Below, piece after piece: positions 14,257 through 23,523 of a stretch of 32,301 nucleotides of DNA (position 1 is the stretch's first letter; each line of letters opens with the position of its first letter). The stretch spans positions 1 through 32,301 of the IMG/VR virus record IMGVR_UViG_3300025070_000139; one strand, 5' to 3'. Source of the stretch: a virus. The position numbers and the translations under genes were made by a program. Below the pieces are notes generated by a model. That model had not been told where the DNA came from, did no database searches, and worked only from the letters and a program-made list of their open reading frames with translations.

Positions 14257-16284
14257 ATGGATGCCTTGTCATTATTAGGGAGTGCAAATAAAAACGCTGC
14301 ACCCCAAGGAGCATTAGACGCTCTATCAGCCTTTGGTCAAGCAGGGCCTAAGATGCCTGACTTTAGTGGTGCTCAATTTGGAGGTCAAAATAATCTGGCA
14401 GCCGCAGGTGCGACTAATCCATTCGCTATGAGTGGTGCTGCAGGTGCTGCTGCTTCTAAATTACCTATGATGTCCGGCCCTGGTGGAGGCCAAAGTGGCG
14501 GAGGGATGGCAGGTCTTAGTAGCTCTATAAATAAACTTATTGCAAGCAACAATAAACTTGTAGGTGCATTAAATAAATTAGCAGCAGCTATGGGCAAAAG
14601 TGGAGGTGGATTTGGTATGGGCTCTATGGGTGGCGGAGCCGGTGGCGGAGACCCAATGGGTATATTCGAGCAGTTAAACCTTCAGAAAGACCCTAAAATA
14701 CGTGGAGGAGGCGGAGGCCGCGGTGGTGGAGGTGATGACGGAGATTTCCCAGATGACCCAAATTCAGGTTCAAAAATGTCGCAGCCTATAGTGGGTGGAT
14801 TAATGTTGGGTTTAGGTCTTGGTGCTAAACACATCCCAGACTTTAAAATACCTAATCCATTACACAGATTTGGAGGACCTAAAAACTTATTTGAGTTTAA
14901 AATACCTAAGGCTGTTAGAGAATTAGGTGGTATTTCATCAACAATTGGTAAACACCTTTTAGGCATCGGTCAAATAGGTGCTGGGACAACTGTTAGTGGC
15001 ATTTTTAGTAATCTTCCTTTTGGACTTGGCGCTGAAAAGGCACAGGATGCTGCTGTTTTAGAACATAGAGCAAGTCAAATGGCTGGCCTTGAAAGAATGG
15101 CTTTTAGAACAAGTGCTTCTATTGGTGGCGGCTTTGGTGGAGTTGCAAATATGGTCGCGACTGCAAATGGTGGGGGGATGGCAGCGAAATATGGATATTC
15201 ACCTGAAATGGCTATGGAGAACATCTTAGACGTATATACAACAGGTGGATTTAGGACTAATAGAATAGGTGGCACTGGACGTGATGCTTTAGAGAAAAGC
15301 TTTACAGTTGGTGATATTTTTAAATTTAAAAACGTAGGTTTTGGCTCAACTGTTTTAGGTGGCATACAAGAAATGCAGATGAGGGGTAGTGGAGCTCGAG
15401 GATTAATAGGTGGTGCCATAAGTAATATTGCTAACTTTGGTGCAGGTAATCAATTAGGTGCTCGAGGTATGAACGTTCTTACAGAAAGTATGAAAGCTTT
15501 AGGACAACAAGCAAATATGTTTGGTATGACAGGAGGTCGTAGAAGATTATTCGAAGAAGCTATGGGATTTGAAAATCAAGATGGCAATCCCACATCCTTT
15601 AAAGGTTTTCAGAATGCAATAAACAGGTCATTTATGACACATCAGCAAATGTTTGAAGGCACTTCTGGTCAAATGGGTAGAATGTTTGGAGGTATGGCTG
15701 ATAATCTTGGGTTTGCTATGGATGTTAGAGCTGCAAGACAAAACTTAGGTGCTGGAGCAAGTGGTGTTCAAATAATGAGAGAAGCTAATAGACTTAGCAG
15801 AGCTCGCACACCACAACAAAAAGTCCAGCAAATGAGAGAAGCAGGTATGTCTGAGGATGTCATACAAGCAAGATTGTTAGGTGAGGGATTAGATGAAGCA
15901 CAAATTCAGTTTGCTTTAGACGATACACAAGCAGCAGGTAGTGCCAGAATAACATCAGATATTATAGCAGGTAGAGCTGCTGTAAGAAAAGGTGGCCCTG
16001 GTTCAAAAATGAAAATCACGTCAAAGCAAGCTGCGGGACAGTTTGAAAGAGTTAAGCAAACATATGACAATATAGACAAAGTTACAACTCTTGTTGACTC
16101 GAACAATGCTCTTCAAAAACAATTATTTGACAATGCTGAGCTTCAAAAAGCACATACAAACGCAGTATTATCTTTAAATACAGTTTTTGAGCAGACCTCA
16201 GGTGATTTAGTTAAAACGATGAACGAGTTAATAAAAGCAATTAATAAGAAATTGCCTAAAGGTAAACAAATACCATCAATTTAA
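14257..16284 (+). CDS. Tape measure protein
   Basis: A 675-residue protein with TAGGAG upstream. It is extremely Gly/Ala/Met-rich at the N-terminus (residues 20-160, with several runs of glycine). A middle section has glycine-rich hydrophobic stretches (VGGLMLGLGLGAK, SASIGGGFGGVANMVATANG). A helical C-terminal half has many Gln/Arg/Met residues (ARTPQQKVQQMREAGMSEDV). Low-complexity hydrophobic and helical composition plus location right after the chaperone pair identify the protein that sets tail length. At the usual 0.15 nm per residue it predicts a tail near 100 nm. No lytic or peptidase domain is visible, unlike many tape measures. Confidence 0.82.
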   Translation: MDALSLLGSANKNAAPQGALDALSAFGQAGPKMPDFSGAQFGGQNNLAAAGATNPFAMSGAAGAAASKLPMMSGPGGGQSGGGMAGLSSSINKLIASNNKLVGALNKLAAAMGKSGGGFGMGSMGGGAGGGDPMGIFEQLNLQKDPKIRGGGGGRGGGGDDGDFPDDPNSGSKMSQPIVGGLMLGLGLGAKHIPDFKIPNPLHRFGGPKNLFEFKIPKAVRELGGISSTIGKHLLGIGQIGAGTTVSGIFSNLPFGLGAEKAQDAAVLEHRASQMAGLERMAFRTSASIGGGFGGVANMVATANGGGMAAKYGYSPEMAMENILDVYTTGGFRTNRIGGTGRDALEKSFTVGDIFKFKNVGFGSTVLGGIQEMQMRGSGARGLIGGAISNIANFGAGNQLGARGMNVLTESMKALGQQANMFGMTGGRRRLFEEAMGFENQDGNPTSFKGFQNAINRSFMTHQQMFEGTSGQMGRMFGGMADNLGFAMDVRAARQNLGAGASGVQIMREANRLSRARTPQQKVQQMREAGMSEDVIQARLLGEGLDEAQIQFALDDTQAAGSARITSDIIAGRAAVRKGGPGSKMKITSKQAAGQFERVKQTYDNIDKVTTLVDSNNALQKQLFDNAELQKAHTNAVLSLNTVFEQTSGDLVKTMNELIKAINKKLPKGKQIPSI

Positions 16285-16296
16285 GGGAGAGAATAA

Positions 16297-19290
16297 ATGG
16301 CAACACAAAATCAACCATCATCAGGAGGTAGCGGAGGCAGCACTGCTGTTTTTACTGTTACTCATCGAAATGGCGAACCTGTTACACCTGTAGATGAACA
16401 AGGCACACTTCCAGCAAGTCAAAGACAACCTTTTCCAGTAGCAGATGCTGCTAAACTTAGAGATAAGCAAGGTGGTAAACACGGACAAAGTATTGTTACA
16501 CTTATTCAATGGATGGTGCAGAAAGTTAAAGAATACTTAAAAGTAGATAAAACAGATTTTGGTGCTAAGTTTTCTGTAATGTATCATAATCACGATATTC
16601 CTATTCCGCTCCCTTTAACACCTTTTATAACAAATCTATCAGTAAATGAAATCATTGATGCTCCATATACAACAGCAACAATAAATCTTAAATTACCTTT
16701 TGAGCATATTCAAGTTTTATTTAAAAACGGTGGAGGCAGATTAGATACTGGTGGATTTATTTCTATCAGACAAAAAAGTGCTCCAACGTCTAATAATAAA
16801 ATAGATGACCCACTTTTACGCAGTGAGCACTTTTTAACACATTTACTTGTTATTACAAATATTAGTTATTCCTTAACAACAGATACAAATACGGGACTGA
16901 TAATGACTAATTTGACACTTGCTTGTGGCTCATTTATTTCGCCACTAATAACAGGTCAATATGTTGTTTCACCCACAGTCCATAAATCATTAGGACCTGA
17001 AGACCCACGTATTAGAAAAGACTTTGGGCAAATCAATAGAAGCTTAGATGCCTTAGGCGTCCCTGCTGATAGTCCTAAGAGAAGAGCATTTACAAGAAGT
17101 TTTAGCACAAAACGTCAGACAGAGACAAAAGGTGATTTAGTATCAGAATTTTTCTTTGATAATGACCTATATAATCAATTTCTTCAGTTAGTAGTTGATG
17201 GTAGTATAATACGTAAGGACAATGGCAAGGATTTAAAGGACGTTTTAACGTTTTTAGGTTATCCTAAGTTTCCCACATCTCTAACAGCAAAGTTTACGTT
17301 AGAACAATGGGTGGCTGATATTGAAAAAGAATTAGACAAAGGTGCTGTTAGTTATATCAGACTTCTAAGGACGCAAGGTGTTTCTGAAAAGAAGATTAAA
17401 CAAATAGGCAAAGACATATTAGCAATCTTAGACGAAGTTACTAAAAATCCTGACCCAACTAAGCCTGGAGTTTTTGAAAGTAGAGAAGTTAATAGAGCTG
17501 TTCAATATAGAGATGTAGAAATAGGTGATAGCGACCAAGAATTTGCAACTCAAAGAACTGCACCGGGTGATACAACTGTTGCTGCAAGACTTTTACAAGA
17601 AGAGTTAGTCAGAGGTGAAGCTAAGTTGCCAACAAGTGGTGAGTTTACTGAAGGTTTTGAGCAAAGAATAGGTGATGTTATACGCGTTATCTCATCAACT
17701 CAAGACTTTCCTTCTAATATTCAGAGTGAAGACCTTAATCAATTTCCTTGGGTGCAAGGATTAGCAGCAAAACCCCTATTTAGCGAAAACTTAAATAAAA
17801 TAAATAATCTATATTCTAAAGGTCAAACAATATGGGGAGCTTGCATATCAACATTTCAGCCTGATGATAAAACACACGAGTTATTCCCAGTCATTATACC
17901 TATAACAAACAAAAGATGGTATGCAGCTGCTAATGACTATGAAAGAAAATTAGGTGGCATCGTTGCTCTTATTTATAGAAAAAAGCCAATGCACCCATAT
18001 ATTCAGATAAACAAGGACAGCTTAAATGCTGAATATCAAAATTATCAAAGAATATTCTCATCAGAACCACCTAAAACTGCGAAGGGACAAAACGAGCCAT
18101 ACTATAGAAATATAACATACACACCTCAGAGCGAAATGTTAAGAGAAAATCAAGAAGGGTTTATGAGTATTGATAGTGTCATAAACAATTCTAATGTTAA
18201 ATTGCAAAACGAAGCTCCTGAAAAAGTAAAAGAATATTTTCCAGATTTAACTTATATGCCAGTTTTACCATTTAGAGATGTTATAGACTTTAATTTTTCT
18301 TATAACGAAAGTGTTAGAGTTAATGGTGTGCAAGTTATGCATCCTTATTCTCTAATTGACCCTAAAGCAGGTGATATATTAACTGAGCCTTATATTAACG
18401 TTTATGATGCAAGCCGTTATGGATTAAGATACTATCAAACTAACTATCCATTCCAGACTTTATCACCTAAAGAAAAAGGTGCAGTTAATGAAAGCAATTC
18501 AACAGCTGAACGTTTATATATGACAATGGGTGATGGCTCTAAATATGCTGAAGGCACATTAATAATATTTCTTGAGACAACTTACGCTATTAAACAAGGT
18601 TGCTGGATAGCTGTTAACTTCAGTGACAAAGCTAACACAGAGTTTATGAATGTTAAGTCAGATAGAATGAATTACTTTATATGTTATGTTAATCAAATAA
18701 GCTATGACCTTCAAACAGACCCAATTACAGGTAATATTCTTGCAAGGTCTATTATATCTTATTCAAGAGGCTCTTGGGGTGGCATTATACCTGAGCTTCC
18801 AGCATATAGAACTATTTCGTTCGAAGGAGAGCAAAAACAACAAGCTATTACATCAACAGTTGAAAAACGCCCAGTTTCACCTCGAAGACCACAACAACAG
18901 CCACAGACAAAAGTGCATCAAGCCACAGCGTCCACAGTAAGATTTCATTCTGATGAATGGGGTAGTTATGGCGACCCTGCAGCTTTAGAAAGAAGAAATG
19001 AAGCTTTCTTCTCAGCTTTTACAAATCTTCCAACAAATGCTGTTATATCAAAATCTTTTGACACAAAAACGGCAACTCAATATCTTGATTTAGACAATGA
19101 TGGATTTTTCGAATGGTATCAACACGCCGATGGCAATTTTGTTTTCATACCTAAAGATAAACGACCAGCAGTCAAAGGATTTACACCTGCACCGTTTACA
19201 AAAATAGTAGGTGAAGGATTTATAACACCAATAACAGTAAATCAAACACCTTCAACTAATCCATCACAAACAAAAACAGTAGGACAGTAA
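16297..19290 (+). CDS. Large baseplate hub protein candidate
   Basis: A 997-residue protein with GGGAGAG before the ATG. A Ser/Gly-rich N-terminus is followed by a beta-rich domain at residues 85-230 (FITNLSVNEIIDAPYTTATI) like the barrels of hub proteins. A helical section spans 245-500, and a second beta-rich section at 590-860 (MPVLPFRDVIDFNFSYNESV, GTLIIFLETTYAIKQGCWIA). Near the end, DLDNDGFFEW at residues 929-938 has the DxDxDG spacing of a calcium-binding loop. It lies between tape measure and spike, where the hub (T4 gp27 or P2 gpD role) is expected. It is much larger than those, so it may combine hub with other baseplate parts. No motif proves it. Confidence 0.65.
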   Translation: MATQNQPSSGGSGGSTAVFTVTHRNGEPVTPVDEQGTLPASQRQPFPVADAAKLRDKQGGKHGQSIVTLIQWMVQKVKEYLKVDKTDFGAKFSVMYHNHDIPIPLPLTPFITNLSVNEIIDAPYTTATINLKLPFEHIQVLFKNGGGRLDTGGFISIRQKSAPTSNNKIDDPLLRSEHFLTHLLVITNISYSLTTDTNTGLIMTNLTLACGSFISPLITGQYVVSPTVHKSLGPEDPRIRKDFGQINRSLDALGVPADSPKRRAFTRSFSTKRQTETKGDLVSEFFFDNDLYNQFLQLVVDGSIIRKDNGKDLKDVLTFLGYPKFPTSLTAKFTLEQWVADIEKELDKGAVSYIRLLRTQGVSEKKIKQIGKDILAILDEVTKNPDPTKPGVFESREVNRAVQYRDVEIGDSDQEFATQRTAPGDTTVAARLLQEELVRGEAKLPTSGEFTEGFEQRIGDVIRVISSTQDFPSNIQSEDLNQFPWVQGLAAKPLFSENLNKINNLYSKGQTIWGACISTFQPDDKTHELFPVIIPITNKRWYAAANDYERKLGGIVALIYRKKPMHPYIQINKDSLNAEYQNYQRIFSSEPPKTAKGQNEPYYRNITYTPQSEMLRENQEGFMSIDSVINNSNVKLQNEAPEKVKEYFPDLTYMPVLPFRDVIDFNFSYNESVRVNGVQVMHPYSLIDPKAGDILTEPYINVYDASRYGLRYYQTNYPFQTLSPKEKGAVNESNSTAERLYMTMGDGSKYAEGTLIIFLETTYAIKQGCWIAVNFSDKANTEFMNVKSDRMNYFICYVNQISYDLQTDPITGNILARSIISYSRGSWGGIIPELPAYRTISFEGEQKQQAITSTVEKRPVSPRRPQQQPQTKVHQATASTVRFHSDEWGSYGDPAALERRNEAFFSAFTNLPTNAVISKSFDTKTATQYLDLDNDGFFEWYQHADGNFVFIPKDKRPAVKGFTPAPFTKIVGEGFITPITVNQTPSTNPSQTKTVGQ

Positions 19291-19291
19291 A

Positions 19292-20158
19292 ATGAAACAA
19301 GCACCACTATATGCATCTGTAGGACAACAAATAGGTGAAATATCAGACCCAGAAGTTGTTGTCGGACAAATAAAAAATATAGCGCCCAGAGCCACTGACT
19401 TAAAGCCTGTCATTTCAGTATTACTTAATGATGGCACTTTACATCATAACGTAGATGTTCTGTTTTGTGGTGGGACAAACGGCGCAGGATATGTCCATCA
19501 ACCTTTAGAAATAGGTGGATATGTTTACTGTCTTAAAACATTTAGTAATGCACCGCTTGTTGCAATAGGAGGAGCTTTAAAGCCGGCTGAAATAGGATTT
19601 GAGCAAGGATTATCAGTTGCTGATGATAATAGTGATAGAAAATCATACAACGTAAGAGATTTAGTCTTATATAACGATGGCAATAAAATAAATTTAACTC
19701 ACTTAAACGGCATAGTTATAGATAGCGAAAGAACTATTAGAATGCAATTAGGTGAAAATGCTGCATTAAGAGTAAGTAGATTTGGACAAACTCAAGATAA
19801 TACGCTTGATGGGTCTGAGTTTATTGACAATCTGTTTGCTTATATAAAAGAATTAGAAGATAAAATAAATCAACATTCACAATGGATACAAAATGCAACT
19901 CCTATTGTTAATCAACAGTTTGTAGCAGCAGCAGGTGTGCATACAACTGCAGCAACAGCAGCAAGAGCATTACAGCCACCTAATGAGCCTTTAGCACAAT
20001 TAGAAGATGCAAACGCTCGAGAAGATAATCAAGCTGCAGCTGATACATTAGCTTTAGGAGAAGGAGCAGGCACTGCTTTATCAACAACAACTGAAGTAGC
20101 TAAGGATTATGCAAGACAAGCACTAAATCCATACATTCAGACACCATTTAAAGGATAA
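19292..20158 (+). CDS. Baseplate spike / OB-fold protein
   Basis: A 288-residue protein starting 1 base after the hub stop. Residues 15-95 look like the OB-fold at the N-terminus of gp5/gpV spike proteins (VVVGQIKNIAPRATDLKPVI, then GGYVYCLKTFSNAPLVAIGG). A beta stretch at 125-165 follows (NDGNKINLTHLNGIVIDSER), then a helix (FIDNLFAYIKELEDKINQHS) and an Ala/Thr-rich tail. This fits the central spike or its adaptor, which sits under the hub. There is no lysozyme domain and no long beta-helix, so it is a short spike. Confidence 0.65.
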   Translation: MKQAPLYASVGQQIGEISDPEVVVGQIKNIAPRATDLKPVISVLLNDGTLHHNVDVLFCGGTNGAGYVHQPLEIGGYVYCLKTFSNAPLVAIGGALKPAEIGFEQGLSVADDNSDRKSYNVRDLVLYNDGNKINLTHLNGIVIDSERTIRMQLGENAALRVSRFGQTQDNTLDGSEFIDNLFAYIKELEDKINQHSQWIQNATPIVNQQFVAAAGVHTTAATAARALQPPNEPLAQLEDANAREDNQAAADTLALGEGAGTALSTTTEVAKDYARQALNPYIQTPFKG

Positions 20159-20175
20159 ACATAAAAGGAGTAATG

Positions 20176-22005
20176 ATGTTTAGCACAAAGTCTCTAACAA
20201 CTGGTAAAAAAATACCCGGAGCACGTAAAGAAATCCCAGGTTTTAATCGATTTGGTGCAGACCCTAACTCTTTTTGGGGACAGCTGCAAAGAATACCAGC
20301 TAAATACTATCTTGAAATAAGAAAAGGTGGTCAAGTTGATAGTGTCATATCTTTTCCTTACGACCCGTCAACTATGAATTATGCCAGACAAAATCCTCAT
20401 AACGTTACATACACATTAGGTGGAGTAATAAGAGAAGCAAATACTATCAGGTCTCACGAAATAACATTCGAAGGACGAAGTGGTATTGCTCAACGTATAT
20501 CATATACACGTGATGGAGGCATATCAAACTTAGTAGGTCTTGACGCATTTAAAGAATTTGATGAGTTTCTTAAACGATATACTGAGCTTTCTAATTTAGA
20601 TTACGGCATTAGAAACAAACTTATTACTTCACCAGACGAATACGTTAAAAAGGTTACACAAACTGGTGCATCATCAAATTCTGTTCAAATGGTTGTCAGA
20701 TGTATACAAGAAGACTTACATTTGTTCGTAGAGCCTATGAGATTTCAATATAGTAGAAATGCAGCAGCAAATAAACACGATATAGCATATCAATTAGTAT
20801 TGAAAGCATATGATTATGCATATTCTTCAGCATATAGCAATAAAATATTAAATGCTTTAGATACAGCAGACGCTTATATTAATGCAGCAGCTGGAGCAAT
20901 AGGCACAGTCTCTAACGTTATTGACAATGTATCTAATGACTATGTTAGTAGAGTAAGAAAACCTTTAAGAAGTGTTTCTTCTGCTATGAATAGGATTAAA
21001 GATATCCCGCAGACTGCAGGCTCTTTAGCAAGAAATGTTGCAGGTGTAGTATCAGACTTTAATAAAGCAGTTGAAGATGTTACATCTTTATATCCATCTT
21101 CTGAAGAGTTTAATCAGTATTTTGATGGTTTAAGCGAAGATGTAGTTTCATTATCATCAACTAAACATTCGTTAAGACAAACTGCACAAAGTATGTTAAA
21201 TACTCCAGCGCTAACAGGTGATGACATATTAGATACAAGAACATCTCAATTTGTTGCATCATTAAGTGCATTACAAAATGATAGTCAAGTGCTAAGAGGA
21301 TTTGTCCCAAGAGAATATTTTAACGAGAGACATACAGGTTCTGAATATAGACTGGGTGAATGGTTATCAAACGAAAGTAATCTTTCTTCTATTAATCAAA
21401 ACGGTAATAATGGTAGTGGTGAAATAGATACACGTTTTACTATACCATATGAAATAAGTAAGTATGATGATTTAATACAAATCGCAACTAAAATTACAGG
21501 GACAGCAGCTAATGCAAGACTTTTACAAGACTTAAACGGCTGGAGAGATTTTAGAAGAAATGCACAAGGTGATTATCCTCAGCCCGGAGATAAGATTTTA
21601 ATACCAAACAGTCTGCTTATTGAGAACAATCCTTTTCTTGCTGAAGGTGACTTAATAGGATTTGACATTAGAATGCCCTATAATGACGCTGTTTTAAACG
21701 ATAGATTACAAGAAATAGAATTAATAAGTGGTATAGATAACGTTAAACAAGCAGTAAAGAATGCACTATTTACAGTAGCTGGAGAGCTCCCTGGATTTGA
21801 AACATATGGACTAAGAAATCTAAGTAGGATTAACGATAGCTCATATCTTGCAACACTAATAAGAGACTTATTGATATCAGACCCAAGAATATCGGATGCA
21901 AACAATATTATTATTGAGATTGAACAAAGCACTGTTAATGTAAGCTTAGACTTAAAAACAATTAATAATGAGACGTTTCCGCTTCGTGCTCCGTATCCTA
22001 TTTAA
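20176..22005 (+). CDS. Baseplate wedge protein: LysM-like domain fused to gp25-like domain
   Basis: AAGGAG at 20165-20170 is 5 bases from ATG 20176 and only 2 from ATG 20173, so I prefer 20176 (609 residues). Residues 25-120 resemble the N-terminal domain of LysM-bearing baseplate proteins (LEIRKGGQVDSVISFPYDPS). Residues about 426-480 are LysM-like (DDLIQIATKITGTAANARLL, ending QPGDKILIPNS). Residues about 481-609 match the gp25/GPW wedge domain: VKQAVKNALFTVAGELPGFE, YGLRNL, then LATLIRDLLISDPRISDANN. In T4 the LysM-type protein gp53 and the wedge protein gp25 are separate, so this is a fusion. It is followed by the baseplate J gene, gp25's usual partner. Confidence 0.78.
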   Translation: MFSTKSLTTGKKIPGARKEIPGFNRFGADPNSFWGQLQRIPAKYYLEIRKGGQVDSVISFPYDPSTMNYARQNPHNVTYTLGGVIREANTIRSHEITFEGRSGIAQRISYTRDGGISNLVGLDAFKEFDEFLKRYTELSNLDYGIRNKLITSPDEYVKKVTQTGASSNSVQMVVRCIQEDLHLFVEPMRFQYSRNAAANKHDIAYQLVLKAYDYAYSSAYSNKILNALDTADAYINAAAGAIGTVSNVIDNVSNDYVSRVRKPLRSVSSAMNRIKDIPQTAGSLARNVAGVVSDFNKAVEDVTSLYPSSEEFNQYFDGLSEDVVSLSSTKHSLRQTAQSMLNTPALTGDDILDTRTSQFVASLSALQNDSQVLRGFVPREYFNERHTGSEYRLGEWLSNESNLSSINQNGNNGSGEIDTRFTIPYEISKYDDLIQIATKITGTAANARLLQDLNGWRDFRRNAQGDYPQPGDKILIPNSLLIENNPFLAEGDLIGFDIRMPYNDAVLNDRLQEIELISGIDNVKQAVKNALFTVAGELPGFETYGLRNLSRINDSSYLATLIRDLLISDPRISDANNIIIEIEQSTVNVSLDLKTINNETFPLRAPYPI

Positions 22006-22035
22006 AAAAAAATCAATAAAAAACGCTTAAAATGA

Positions 22036-22045
22036 ATATATAATA
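22036..22045 (+). promoter_or_regulatory. ATATATAATA motif before baseplate J
   Basis: This is the third exact copy of the 10-mer also found at 4126 and 6077. It lies 19 bases upstream of ATG 22065 and includes TATAAT. No convincing -35 box is visible. Confidence 0.3.
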
Positions 22046-22064
22046 AAGAACGACAGGAGAATTT

Positions 22065-23510
22065 ATGCCACGTTTTACACCGAGATTGCCACTCCCAGTA
22101 TTAAGGGATTTGTTGAGCAAAGTTGTAAATAGAACTGACTTAAACGATATAAACGTTGGGTCTTCTCTTTTTACACTTATGAATGCAATAGCACACGAAA
22201 TTTCTAATACTGAAGGTCGTATGTTTAACTTGCGACAAAGTTATGCACTTGAAAATGCAAGTGGGTCCGATTTAGATGCTCGTGTTTCTGAATTGCCTCC
22301 TGTTGGCATTGCAAGAAAAAGAGGCACTTCAGCAAGTGGTAGTGTTTTGACTATCACAAGACTTGAAGCAGACCCAACAGCAAATCTAATAATACCAGCC
22401 GGCTCAACAGTAGCATCCTCAGAAGATGGCACAGTTTATACAATCACACAAGATGCCGTAATACTTGCAGGATTTACAGAAGTTGAAAACGTGAGCATTG
22501 TATGTAATGCCACAGGCTTAGTAGGTAATGCTGCAACTGGAGTTATTAATCAAATAATCAATATGCCCGGTGAGATATCAGAAGTTACTAACTCATCACC
22601 ACTTGTTAATGGTATCGAAGAAGAAAGTGACCAAAGTCTTAGAGATAGAGCTATTCGTTATCTTAACTCTATGGGTAGAACATCAATTTCAGCTTTAGAG
22701 TTTTTAGCAACATCTTTTATTGATACAAATAATACAACTTTTCCGTTTGCAGCAGTTTATGAAGACCCAACTAAGCCAGGGCTTTGCGAACTTATTGTTG
22801 ATGACGGCACAGGAGAATACAACTCTAAGGGCAGAGGCTATGGAGTTTCTTTTAGAGCTCCTGAAGGTGGAGCAAACTTTGTTTCATTCGAAAGACCTGC
22901 AGTTAAAGACACATTTGACCACGAATTTGATTTTACAGTTGTTGACTCAAATGGCAACGAAAAAATAGACGCATTCGGTAATCCATTTAATTTCGAAGGC
23001 AAATATCAAGTTATACCTGAGAGAGGTATAATATTTTTTGATGATGGAGTATTAGAAGAAGGTGATGTATTTAGATTAGCACCATACGATGTCTATAAAG
23101 GATTTATTGCTGAGCTTCAAGAAGAGATTGAAGGCAATGTAAATAGAGGCAATATACTTCGAGGATGGAGAGCAGCTGGGACAAGAGTTAGAGTGGTGCC
23201 ACCTGATGTTCAAGACTTAATATTTGATATTGTCATTCGTCCTATAAATCCTGGCAACGTAGATTTAAATGCATTGTTTGACCAAGTTAGAAATGAAGCT
23301 ATTAATTTTGTTAATCAACTCTCTCCTGGGCAACCTTTCTATCCAGCTCAACTTGTAAGACAGCTTCTAAACACACAACCTATTATTTCAGCTAATATTT
23401 TAATTGCTGGACAAAGAGATGCTTGCGCATTATTAAATGACAGGTATCCTTCGTCAAACAGGGTCGTGTTTAGAACTAACGAAAACTTTATAACAGTTGA
23501 TATAACTTAA
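22065..23510 (+). CDS. Baseplate assembly protein J-like (gp6 family)
   Basis: A 481-residue protein with CAGGAG upstream. It has the Baseplate_J pattern: an N-terminal region ending in YALENASGSDLDARVSELPP, a strand set NLIIPAGSTVASSEDGTVYT, the turn VGNAATGVINQIINMPG, and the signature ESDQSLRDRAIRYLNSMGRT. A C-terminal ferredoxin-like section (DIVIRPINPGNVDLNALFDQ) follows. These proteins form the ring of baseplate wedges around the hub. Position after the gp25-like gene is standard. High confidence. Confidence 0.9.
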   Translation: MPRFTPRLPLPVLRDLLSKVVNRTDLNDINVGSSLFTLMNAIAHEISNTEGRMFNLRQSYALENASGSDLDARVSELPPVGIARKRGTSASGSVLTITRLEADPTANLIIPAGSTVASSEDGTVYTITQDAVILAGFTEVENVSIVCNATGLVGNAATGVINQIINMPGEISEVTNSSPLVNGIEEESDQSLRDRAIRYLNSMGRTSISALEFLATSFIDTNNTTFPFAAVYEDPTKPGLCELIVDDGTGEYNSKGRGYGVSFRAPEGGANFVSFERPAVKDTFDHEFDFTVVDSNGNEKIDAFGNPFNFEGKYQVIPERGIIFFDDGVLEEGDVFRLAPYDVYKGFIAELQEEIEGNVNRGNILRGWRAAGTRVRVVPPDVQDLIFDIVIRPINPGNVDLNALFDQVRNEAINFVNQLSPGQPFYPAQLVRQLLNTQPIISANILIAGQRDACALLNDRYPSSNRVVFRTNENFITVDIT

Positions 23511-23523
23511 ACGGAGCTTAATA

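Noticed and set aside
13820-14314. Reverse-strand frame of 164 aa across the tail chaperones
   Set aside because: It overlaps two chaperone frames and the tape measure start; low-complexity Ser/Leu-rich product, no start signal.
22720-22968. Alternative + strand frame inside baseplate J
   Set aside because: It lies wholly within a well-matched baseplate J gene and has no ribosome binding site.
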